This document shows, one piece after another, positions 45,808 through 56,800 of a stretch of DNA of 64,000 nucleotides (position 1 is its first letter; every line of letters starts with the position of its first letter). Below the pieces are notes generated by a model. The model was not told where the DNA came from and ran no database searches. It saw only the letters and a list, made by a program, of their open reading frames with translations. A program made the position numbers and the translations under genes. Location: NCBI RefSeq assembly GCF_016545825.1, contig NC_052621.1, positions 21,912,940 through 21,976,939 on the forward strand, given 5' to 3'. This DNA is from Eucalyptus grandis. Taxonomy: Eukaryota > Streptophyta > Magnoliopsida > Myrtales > Myrtaceae.

Positions 45808-46909
45808 GGGTGCGTTTGGAAAGACTTTTGGGGAAAGTCTTTGGGAAAATGCAAAGACCTTTGAGTTGAATGTGTTTTCCAAAATGCAAATTGTGTTTGG
45901 TAAATTGTAATTTAAAAGCCCTTTGTGAAGTGCCTTTGAGTAAAATGGTGTTTGGGAGACAAAGGGCTTTTGTGAAAAAAAAAATATCAAAAGAAAAATA
46001 AAAAAAAAAAAAAAAATGAAAACCAAAAAGGGTAGGCGGCATCCGCGGCGGCGGCGACCCTCGGCGACCTCCGGCGACCCTCGATCTGGGCCGGCGAGGT
46101 CGCGCGACCTCCGGCGACCCGGATCTCGGGCCCGCGAGGTCGCACGACGCCGTCGTGAGAGCCGGCGAGGTCGCGCGACGCCGTCGCGACCTCGGATTTG
46201 GGCCGGCGAGGTCGCGCGACGCCGTCGCGACCTCCGGCGACCTCGGATCTGGTCGGCGAGGTCGTGCGACGCCGTCGCGACCTCCGGTTACCCGGATCGG
46301 GCCGGCGAGGTCGCGCGCGTCGTGCGACGCCGCCTCGACCTCCGAGAACCCCGATTGGCCGTTGCGAGGCTACGCAACCCTCGCCCGAGGTCGGGGGACC
46401 TCGGCGGCGACGGCCGCGCTGGGTCGCGCGACCTCGGCGACGGCCGCGCCCGGGTCGTGCGACCCCGATCGGCCGTCGCCGAGGCTACGCAACCCTCGCC
46501 TGAGGTCGGGGGACCTTGGCGAGGGCCGCGCCTGGGTCGCGCGACCTCGCCGCATATCGAGCGATCTCACCGGCAGTCGCGCGACCTCGCCAGTGGTCAC
46601 GCGACCCGAGCAGCTGCCGCCACCCTCGACGGAGAAGATGAACAAAGTGCTTTTCACAAGGGCGAAAAACGAAAAAACAAATAGTTCGTAAGGATAATTT
46701 TGGAAAAAAAAAAAGTATGAACAGTAACATCAAACAGAAAGAAAGCCGAAATGCCCAAGGCAGGGGTACCCTTGCCTTGGGCTTTCAGCCTTCACAAGGT
46801 AGGCTTTCAGCTAAATACCTTTACAAAACATTTTACCAAACACCATTTTTTAGCCCAAAGGGCTTTGGAGGTCTAAAGGGGTTTGGAAATGCTGATTCCA
46901 AACGCACCC
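45808..46909. mobile_element. Harbinger-like element with an extreme GC core, TTC duplication
   Basis: Perfect inverted ends GGGTGCGTTTGGAA / (rc) GGGTGCGTTTGGAA, flanked by TTC at 45805-45807 and 46910-46912. The AT-rich arms hold 'gcctttgtgaagtgcctttg' and the echo 'aaaaacattttaccaaacac'. The core (46,028-46,640) is over 70% G+C with tandem CGACCTCCGGCGACC and CGCGACGCCGTCGCGACC words. Long frames on all strands there are composition only. Confidence 0.8.
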
Positions 46910-47029
46910 TTCCTATCAACTAGGTTTTATTTCATCCTCAACCTCCAATTTCTATATTATATATAGACTTTCCATCTAATGAAGCCCCTTTTATGGGCTA
47001 GTAATGAATTATTATCCTTCAGCAAAAAA

Positions 47030-47900
47030 GAAAAGAAAAAAAGATCACATGGCCAATTTTATTGGTAAGGGGTATCGTTTTCCAGAAATAAAGCTGAACC
47101 AGCGGAGAGGAGATTTAATTCTTTTTTTCTTTTTTAAATGATTTGAACCGATTTAAATGTCAGTTTTGAAGCCAATTCTCGATTTTTCAATATGGAAAAT
47201 AGAAGGCTATAATTTTGTGGCAATTTTACAATTTCTTATATAATAAAGGATGGACTTCCCCATTTGAGCTGCTGATTTGGTTCGATTTGACGTGAATTAT
47301 GTACATTTTGGCATAAAAACACTAATTACATCAAAAAGTTTACTCTAACACCAAAAAACTCATACCAATTAAAGTTAGTCCCCGCGTTCTATGTTGTCTC
47401 TGATCTTAAAATAACTGAAAGATTATATTGAATATTTTTATATAATTCATAAACTATATTGAACATGTACAAAAAATTTTAGTATCACATTAAACAAAGT
47501 AAAAAGTTAATGGATCGCATTATACATTAAACTAAAGTTAAGGGATCATTTGTATCATTATCCCTAATTTGGTATAACTATGGTACAAATATACTCGTTT
47601 GAAACTTTTGTGACCTAAAAATTAATTTGGGGTAAATATATGTATTGGTTTGGAAGTTTTTATAATACAAAAATTAGTTTTGGATAAATGGAACACGGGT
47701 ATATCAATTTGAGTTTTCTAATGATATTAGTTATTTTTATTAATGTTGATGTGCCGACACGTGTGCTGTGCGTGGCTCGATATTAGGATTCTACTCCGAC
47801 TACTTATATTTGTGTGCGTGAGATTATGTGTAACCATTGTGAAAAAAATCAGTGCAGTTTATTTACTAACATGCTCTTATTACTTGTCAATAAACTATAA
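47030..47900 (-). repeat. B3-unit promoter-side remnant (U6)
   Basis: Matches U5/U4/U3 promoter sides in order: 'tatcgttttccagaaataaa' (U4 19,311; U5 25,776 weaker), 'gattttgaagccaattctcg' type, then 'atgttgatgtgccgacacgt' (U5 26,084). The gene itself is not present. Together with 45,130-45,210 this suggests a sixth unit dispersed from the array. Confidence 0.6.
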
Positions 47901-48154
47901 ATATTTGTTTTGAATTTATGTGTTGTTCGTGACTTAATATTCGAATCCGATGAAATTGGAATATGCTCTTGCGTAGATGGTGCAGAGTTAAATATTTAAT
48001 ATATCTATATATGCTGCCACTGTGTAAAAAAAAAAATAATAATAGGAAAAGTAAGGGAAAAAGATACTTTAACCCCCAAACTTTATTCAAAGTGGTCGAT
48101 ATGATTCTAGAAACTTTTTTTATTCGATTGGATCTAAAAACTATATCTCTTTCT

Positions 48155-49290
48155 GTATTAAAACTGGTTTTTCTTAGTGAAAATTGCACAAAGTTTCTAC
48201 ATGCTTTGCCTAGTATATAGTCTAATCCTAAACATCTGAATAAGTGCAACTAAGCCTTGAATGTTTTAGATATGATGCAATTAAGTATTTTTCAACAACT
48301 GCTTAATCAAATTGGATGATGTAGTTCATTACAGTTTTTTTTTTTTTTTGACGATTAGTTCATTACAGTTCGATGGAGCATTTTTTAATGCCCTTTATGG
48401 AGAAGTGGTTGATGGGGGCCCTGGATAGAAATATTAGGGCGTGCATGTTTATGTTTTTTTTTTTTTTTTTTTTTGTTCATGAACAAATTTTCTGTTTTTT
48501 TGTTCCCAGGAACAAAAAAAGAACAAAAACGCATTTGTTTACGTTTTTATTCAAAATTTGTTTTTTTGTTCCCGAACAAAATTGGAACGGAAATGAGAAA
48601 CAAAAATAAATTATTTTTTTATTTCATAAACACTTTTGAAAAACATTTTTCTCTCTCTTCTCTTTTCTTCTTCTTTTTTCTTTGGCCGGTCGCCGGCCTC
48701 GGCCATGGCCGGCAACGCCGTCGAGGGTCGGCGACCTTGCCGGATCTGGGCGAGGCCAAGCTCGCCTAGCCAAGCCTTGCCCGCGCCGGCGACACTCGGC
48801 CTCGCCTTGGCTGGGCGAGGCCAAGCCTCGCTGTGGCTAGGCGAGGCTGCCGCCAAAAGAAGAAAAAAAAAAAAAAAAGAAAGGAAAAAGGAAAAATAAA
48901 ATAAAAATATTAAAAAATTAAAAGAAACAAAAAAAGAATATAAATTTACCAAACGTATTTCTATTCATTTTTTATTTCCGGAACAAGTTTACCAAACGCG
49001 TCTTTCGGTCAAAAATTGTTCCTCGGAACATAAATAGTTTTTTTCTATTTATGTTCTCTAGAACACTTTTTGAACAAAAACACAAACAAACGCACCCTTA
49101 GAATTTAGAAAAAAAAAGTATTTCAAAAAATCAACATGTCGAATTCCTACACATACCACATTGGCAAAATTATTTGAACTTGACCAGAAGGAATGGATTG
49201 CATTGGACTCAAAATACATGGAATCGATTGCACATTGACAAAAGTATTTAGCATTATTTGTATAAAATTTTCCTTTCTTATAAAAAAAAT
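48155..49290. repeat. R26 family copy, split by a Harbinger-like element
   Basis: The left part (48,155-48,436) and right part (49,098-49,290) join to give the same order as 26,740-27,230. The middle is a younger insertion. Confidence 0.65.
48437..49097. mobile_element. Harbinger-like element nested in R26, perfect TTA duplication
   Basis: TTA at 48434-48436 and 49098-49100; ends GGGCGTGCATGTTTATG and (rc) GGGTGCGTTTGTTTGTG. AT arms with tTGTTCC/GGAACAA palindromes surround a GC core (about 48,690-48,850) rich in GGCGAGGC. The long arms could pair into a hairpin. Confidence 0.82.
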
Positions 49291-49333
49291 CGACAAAACT
49301 ATCAACTAGACCATCACAACAAATTGTCTCTAA

Positions 49334-50065
49334 GGTTCCCTTCGTTTTACGAAAATATGGCGTTTCGGAAAATATTTTCCAAGAAGTTATTTTCCAAGAA
49401 AATGTAATTATTTTAAATGTTTGGATGAAATCTGAAAATTAAGCGGAAAACATTTTTCACTATTTGGTAAGGAAAATCTTTTCCTCCATATACTCTTTTT
49501 CATTTATTTTATTTTTTAAAATGGATTTTTCATATTTTTAAAAATCGATTTTTAATTAATTTTAATTTTTAAAATATATTATTTTTTTCATTTCTTTTTT
49601 TCTTTGTTTTCCATCTCCTTCTTTCTTGGCTAGTCACCGACCATGGCGATGGCCCGCGACCAGCCACCGGCAAGCCTTGAGATCGACAAGCTTGAGGTTC
49701 GCTTAGCAACGGTCGACGACTAACCAAGAAATAAGAAGATGGGAAACAAATAAAAGAAAAGAAATAGAAAAGAAAAAGGAAATTAAAAATAATTTGAATT
49801 AAAAAAGAAAAAAATAATTTAAAAAGAATAATTCAAATAAAAAATAAGAGAAAAAGAAGAAAGGGGGAGAAAGTGAGAATTTATAGCGGTGTGAGATAAG
49901 AGAGATTAAGTGAGGAAAATGTTTTCTATTTTTCAAAAGTGGAAAATATTTTTCCCTAATTAATTTTTTTTTCCTTTCATAGAAAATGTTTTCCCCAAGG
50001 AATGAAAGTCGGAAATTCCAAAAAAGGTTTTTCCAGAAATTATTTTTGGCAAAACGAATGAAACC
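49334..50065. mobile_element. Harbinger-like element, TAA duplication, small core
   Basis: TAA at 49331-49333 and 50066-50068; ends GGTTCCCTTCGTTTTACG and (rc) GGTTTCATTCGTTTTGCC. Arms repeat 'ggaaaatattttcc'-type palindromes. The core (49,620-49,730) is short. No coding frame. Confidence 0.78.
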
Positions 50066-50119
50066 TAAATTTAGTTAGCCACCTGGAATTGTAAATTGTT
50101 AGAATCGGACGCTACTCGT

Positions 50120-50560
50120 TGCAATAAAAGATTATGGTGCTTTGGGCATTGAGCATTTTGGAAATGCAACTGCCTCACTGTTCATCGTCTCTTCCCCCTT
50201 CGTCTTCTTCTCTTCTCTGCCCATCTTCTTCCATGTCCATCTTCTTCTTCCCCGTCCATTGGGCTTTCTCCGGTAGCTGCCACCGTCACCTGAGGTCTAC
50301 GCAACCCAAGTGACGTTGCCTGAGGTTGCGCAAACCTTAGGCGGCGTCGCTTGGGCACGTGCGGACCCCAGGTGACGCCTTTTGGGTTCGTGCGATCTCA
50401 GGCCGCCAAATTTGGCGGTTCGGACAACTAAATTTGGCGTCTGCAACCTCAGGCGTCTAAGGTCACACGAACCTTAGGTGACGTTGCCTGGTGCGTACAG
50501 ACCCATTACAAATAATAGTTTTGTCAAACGGTATTCAGGCTAAAGTGACATTTCAATACT
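50120..50560. mobile_element. Degraded element with GC core
   Basis: A 300-bp core repeats CCTGAGGTT/GCGCAACCTTAGG/GGCGTC words between A/T-rich ends. The edges could not be matched to each other, so the class is unknown. It lies immediately upstream of the NUP214 promoter. Confidence 0.4.
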
Positions 50561-50589
50561 ATTTGAAACTATAATTTACCAAATGATAT

Positions 50590-50844
50590 AATATTATGGA
50601 AAACTCTTATATTTGCATTCTCCCCCAGGGGCATTTCACAAAAACCGAACCAAACGGGCCATTATACTACTTTACATTTATGTTTGTGAATTTAATGTTA
50701 TATACCATAGTTGCTTTATTCTCAAGTAATTTGCGAGCCCGTAGTCTTTTCATCTCTAGGGCACTCATCATCATCATCATCTCTCTGTCTTCCCGCCCAA
50801 AAAGCCCTCGCACTTTCGTCGCACCGGAACTCCAATCTCCAGCC
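50590..50844 (+). promoter_or_regulatory. NUP214 proximal promoter and 5' UTR
   Basis: TTATATACC (about 50,698-50,706) is a TATA-like word about 140 bp before the ATG. A GGGCC word at 50,656 could be a TCP-type site. The last 100 bases are CT/pyrimidine-rich with (ATC)n. The 5' UTR start is inferred. Confidence 0.35.
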
Positions 50845-53800
50845 ATGGCCCCGACGATCGAGCTGAAGGACGAGGTCGAAGGAGAGCTCGTGGAGACCTC
50901 CGATTTCTTCTTCGACCGCATCGGCGAGCCGGTCCCGGTCAGGCCCACCGGCGGCGGCGGCGGCGGCGGCGGTCCCGAGCTCTACGACCCTGGCCGCCTC
51001 CCGTCCCAGCCGCTCGCCGTCTCCGAGCGGTTCCGGCTCGTCTTCGTGGCCCACGCCTCCGGTGAGTTGTAGACCTCGATGCGTCCGCTCGAATCGATCG
51101 CCCGTGGCGGCGCATTTTCGGTGCTGATAATCGTGTTCCGATTTCGTAGGATTCTGCGTCGCGAGGACCGGGGATGTGGTGGAGGCCGCGAAGGAGATGA
51201 AGGAGAAGGGGAGCCGATCTTCCGTGCTGGAACTCAGCGTCGTGGACGTACCTCTGGGGTCGGTCGGCTTGCTCTCGCTTTCTCCCGATTCTTCGACGCT
51301 TGCGGCTTCTGTTGGGGGAACTGTCAACTTCTTCTCAGTCGATTCGCTTCTCAATAAGGTCAGTTCAAGTCTCCTTTCCTCAGATCATGCCTTTGTGTTT
51401 ATCCGAGAACAAGGTTCGGAACTTTTGGGGCCGGAATTCCTTTTCCAGTTACACTCCCTACGTGTGGAGGTCCTTTATAAAAAGGTTGAGTTTTTCTGGT
51501 CATGGTGTGATTCTTTTCTGAGCATGTTCATTGAGAATTCTTGGAAGAAGCTGACCGATTGGCAAGCGATGCCTATTTTGTTACGTTCGATTGAGATTGG
51601 GAATGGGTATAGCTGGCCCTACGTTTTGGACATTTTCCTGTATATATGCTCTTTTGGCTTTTGGGAATTGAGATATCTCTAGTTACATGTGCTTTCTTTT
51701 GGCATCTGCAAATGATTGTCGGTGCAAGTTATCCGTAATAAAGACAGAGCTATGAACCAAAATGAAGTAGGTGGGCAGTATCCTCCCTTTGTAATGACTA
51801 ACAGTCCTATAGATGTGGATGCCTAGTTGAATTTTATTATCCTGGTCTAGCTGGAGCCTCATTTTGTGGGACATAGACTAATGTACAAAATTGGTGATTA
51901 ATCTGATTTATTCTTACATCAACAATTTCCTACTTTGTGCATTTTATGTACTCCACATGTATGAAAATCTAAACCATATTTTGAAATAGGCCGTGGTCGT
52001 TTGCAATTTGCATTTTTATCCCCTTATTTATCTTTATTCTCCATAAGGCTTTGCATGTGAAGTATTTGCTAGGCTAGTACATATATCGATTTAACACCAA
52101 ATAATTGAAACACTTTGACATGAGGTTGGAAAGAGAGCTTCCTTTCATCCGTTAACATTATGTGCAGTTACTAACATTATGCATTTCAAATTATATTGGA
52201 TGAAATTATGTTGTCTTTGACTTTTGTTCCTCTTTCATAAAGGAGTAATACATATATGCTATCTGACATGGGTTTGCTTCTAATTGAGCTCTTCAATCCT
52301 GCAGGAGCAACTACCTTTTTTTTCCTGCTCAATAGATGAAGAAAGTTCTGTAAAGGACATGAAGTGGCTAAAGAAGAGACAAAATTCATTCATTCTTCTG
52401 ACAAGTCGTGGGAACCTCTATCTTGGGAGCATTGATGGACCGTTAAAGTCTTTAATGGATAATGTTGATGCAGGTATGCATTTAAAAATCAATAACTTCT
52501 TTACTTAGGCTCTGCTTTGTTCTGTAGAGACTTTGTTGCTTGTCACCCTTGATGTCCACATTTCTTCTTTATTGTGGCATCAATTCATGCTCGAGAACAT
52601 GGACTCTGTTTCAATCTGTGTCCTTTTCTCCCCTTGAGTTTGAAAGACTAACATATATACTGCTTATTATTTGGATTTAGGAGGATAAACTGAACTGTAG
52701 ATATTATGAAAGCTGGTGCATCAGTAGAGCATTAATGAAAGTTTGAAAGTTCTACCAAATAGCTTTCCTTGTGTGGCTGATAGAGTTGACGTGAAGATTG
52801 CACTTACTCTTTTTCTAATAAATTAGCATGCTGTCTTTATTTTATTGTGTACTTATGGGAGATTGTTTAATGGGGAAGGCTATCTGATCCAAGAAAGTTG
52901 GGTGCTGAAAGTTCCATGAGAAGATCAAATGCAGTCGATCGTTTTTCATAGATAATAAAGGATATTATTGAGGAAAACATGGTGGATTGTTGATTGTTCT
53001 GACATTGCAGTATATCAAAATGACCTATGGAGTGAATCTTGCTGTGGCTTTCACAAAATATTCTTGTAGAAGAGTGCCTTAACCATTGTTTTTTTTGTCT
53101 TGTTTGGTGAAGTTCTTTCTGTTTAGTGTCTGCAATGCTGTTTTATGTTGTATTACTTATTATTGTTCGTTTGCATTGTGATTTGGTTTGATTTGTAAGG
53201 TTTTTGTATCAATTCATGCTAAAAAAAAAGACTCTATCTCACTGTGTCCTTTATTCCCTTGGCTTGGAGAGACCAACTTAGCTATTGCTGATTATTTGAT
53301 TTTGGATAAACTAAATTATACATATTACAACCACCCATGGGCAGCATAGTTGGTTGAGATCTCTCCTCCAGCGAAGGAGGTCAAAGGTTCAAAACCCTGC
53401 GTTGTTAGTGATTAAAGCGGGGGGCCCCAATGGTGGGTTGCTGGGCCAGTTTCCCCCGAGGTATAGTCGCTGTTGAGCCTCCACCGCGGAGGCCCGTGAG
53501 ACCCCAAATCGGCGTAAGCCAACAAGGGCAGGCTCCAGCGAATCCTCGGTCACCAAAAAAAAAAAAAATTAATAAATAAATAAATAAATTATACATATTA
53601 CAAATGCTGTTGCATCTGTTGAGCCTTGACTTGAAAGTGCAATTGAATAGCTTTTCTTACTTACAGAGTTGACATGAAGCTCGCGTTCAGTCTATTGATA
53701 AATTTAGCACGCTGTTTCCATTTATGTTCTTTGATTATGGAGAGCATTTACCTGTGATGGTTACCTGATCCAACAAAGTATGCTGCTGAAAGTTCAATAA

Positions 53801-56800
53801 TTGGATTAAACATAGTGTTTTGTTGATCAGTGTATTTGCCTACACTATGATGAGCTCTGGAATGAATCTTGCTGTGTTTCACAAAGTATCCTTGTAAAGT
53901 ACCTTAACCATTAAGGATTGTCTAGTTTGGTAAAGTCCTTTCTGTTTACTTCCTGCATGCTACTTTATGCCGTATTACTTATTTGTTGCACGATAATGCC
54001 GCTCGTTTTGTGGTTATTTTAGTATCAATTCATGCTCAAGAACATGGACTCTATTTTAATGTGTCATTTTCTCTCTGAGTTTGAGAGACCAACTTATCTA
54101 GTGTTGATTATTTGAATTTCAGAGGATGAACTGAAGAATACATTTTATGAATGCTGGTTCATCTGTTGATCCCTGATTAAATTTGAAAGTTCCACCATAT
54201 AGCTTTATTTATGTGGCAGGAAAAATTTATGTGAAGCTTGCGCTTGGCTTTCTCTTAGCATGCTGTCTTCATTTACATTGTGTGGTCATGGGAGATTGTT
54301 CAAATCTTGATTGTTATCTGATACAAGAAAATTTCTTGCTGATAGTTCCACAATTGGATCAAATGTACAAACTTTCATCATTCTATTACCTTTTCATACT
54401 ACAATGAGCTCTGGAACGAACTTTTCTCTGGCTTTCACAAAGTATGCTATTAGAGTACTTTAACCATCATGTTTTGTTTAGTTTGGTAAAGTTCTTCCTG
54501 TTTACTTCTCTAATGCTGCTTTATGGCATATTAATTATTTGTTTGGACAGTAATACCTTAAAATGAACATAAAAAATTAGCGTAGTCATTCTCGTTATTC
54601 TTCATTCTCTGTTTATGCCTTTCTCCTTTTAGTTGACTGCAGTGCAAAAGATGATTATATTGCCGTGGCAAGGAATGACAAGCTAAGCACTCTTTCATCC
54701 ATATTAAATGAGGAGTTGCACATTGCATTGTCACTCCAACCATGGACAGGAAATTCTGATGACTTTAGTGTGAAAGGTACATTGGCTCTGATGTTCAAAT
54801 TCAGATGTTTGTGTCTGGAATTTTTGCTCATAATTTGTTATTTGAAGGCATTGTAACCCTGAGCAAGAGGTTAGTTGGAAGATGATCATTTATGCTGTTA
54901 TCTTTCACTGAGGCTAAATTTTGGATAAATACTATGGTTCAGATAAAGTTCGCTCCATGTTTGCATGAGCAAGGGTTTTTTTTTGTTTTTTTTCATATTT
55001 GAATTCTGCTCACACTTGAATTCTTTCTAAAGAATAACTTTGGTCTTTAAGGTTATTGTGGGATACTAGACCAAACTAGGAAAAGGTGCAATAGGAGTTC
55101 TTTTGTCAAATTCACTTTCTGACGAATGGTATTCAGGTTGTATGTTCCATCTAGATGATTCTAGACAGTGAAATTTGAACCAACATATTCCCATATCATC
55201 TTGACAGAATGTTCAGCATATTTTTTTAATGATGTCATGCCATCATCTGTAGAAGTCAGATCATTGTCACTTAGGATTTCATAACCAGGTAAACAGCGGC
55301 AGTTAGAATTACTTTTACCATCATTTGTCTATCGGCAAGGCCCTTCCCATATTTTGTAGATATTACTACTTGGTGGGCCTAGAAGGAGGGAAAAGCAGAA
55401 GATATGACTGCATGGACAGCAGTTTTTTAGTCTGTAATGAAACCAAGGGACAGGATATGATGCAACATTGTAGCTTTTAGAAAACACAGGGATCTCTTAT
55501 TGTAGATGGATGAGTGGGATAACTTGTTATGTCCTTAAAGCATTTACAGGCAATCTGCACTACTAAAATGTTTCGGTGACTACATATCAAAATCCTCTCT
55601 ACAAGAAATTAGCTATCTTAATTAGATTAAATAACAATTATTTCTCAGTGTCCAAGTTGTCTGGCTTCTAGGGTTATTAGTGTCTTTCATGATACAGAGA
55701 TTATCTGTATTTTTGCTTGGTTAATTTCTCATCATTGCCGAGAAAGTAAAATTTGACATTGTTTCATGGGTTTGTGTAGAATCTCTTTTGTTTCTGGCGA
55801 TTCCATCTCCTAAAAGAAAAATCTTGGCTGTCAAAAATATGCTTGAAGTAATGGCCTTCTCCAAATGCAAACCCAAGTGAGAATATCAATTTCTGTGTTC
55901 ATCACTTATCAAAGAAAACATTTCCCCCCAAGAAAAAGCTGTTGTGCGCATCACGTCATTATGTCACATGCGGTACTTCTCTTTAGGTTACTTTAGAAAG
56001 CAGGTTGTAAATTTGACCTGGGTCATGACTTGTCAGCAGGACTTGCTCTTCAGAAGGTCAATTGCCAATTACTTAATGACTACGTTAAATTGCATCTACC
56101 ACTTTCATTTGGTCAAACTTAGCTTCTGTTATTCTTTGTTGGTATTATAATTAATAAGTATGGAAGAATAGATTTATATGCTCTCTACTTTGATTATACC
56201 CTAAGATTTGAGGTCTAGTTATCTTCCCACCTTGTTAATATCTGCAATACTGAAAATTTCTTGTACTATGTTGTCAGTGGATTCTCTCAGGTGGGTTCGT
56301 CCCGATTGCATCATTCTAGGGTGCTTTCAACTTACCTCAGATGGCATGGAGGAAAGTTATCTTTTGCAAGTGATCAGGACAAGGGATGGCGAGTTTTTTC
56401 ATGTGAGTGAAACAATTCTTCACACCGTTTTCACTATCAATTGTTTAATTTAAAAAAAATATATGGCAAATATTATTAGTGTTATTTTTTTCATCATCAT
56501 CGCCGTAGTTGTCATTAAGCAGCAAGAGAGGTTAATGAGCAACCTCCTTTAGTAACTACAAAAATTACATTGTATACTCAACAGTTAACAAGTGATTTTT
56601 CTGAACTTGATTTCAGTATGATTATATGGTAATTGGCTTGGAATTGAAGTAGTTTCAGTCTTTACTAACTAGATCTGGTTGCACTGATCTTCATGGTCCC
56701 TCGATTACCTCGTCGTCTTGTATTGTAAATTCTTGCTGTGATGGTTTCCAAATTCCTCCTGCAATTAAATTGTTTCCTGTGGAATCCTGTGACATAGTTA

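Noticed and set aside
46016..46733. Several long overlapping frames on both strands (up to 222 codons) rich in Arg/Ala/Pro
   Set aside because: They lie in the GC-rich repeated core of a transposon; absence of stops follows from composition, and no domain is visible.
50722..51354. 210-codon minus-strand frame
   Set aside because: Antisense of NUP214 exons 1-2 and intron 1.
53331..53400. A tRNA gene (A and B boxes present)
   Set aside because: The body does not fold as a cloverleaf and it has an A-rich tail and a 19-bp duplication, so it is a SINE.
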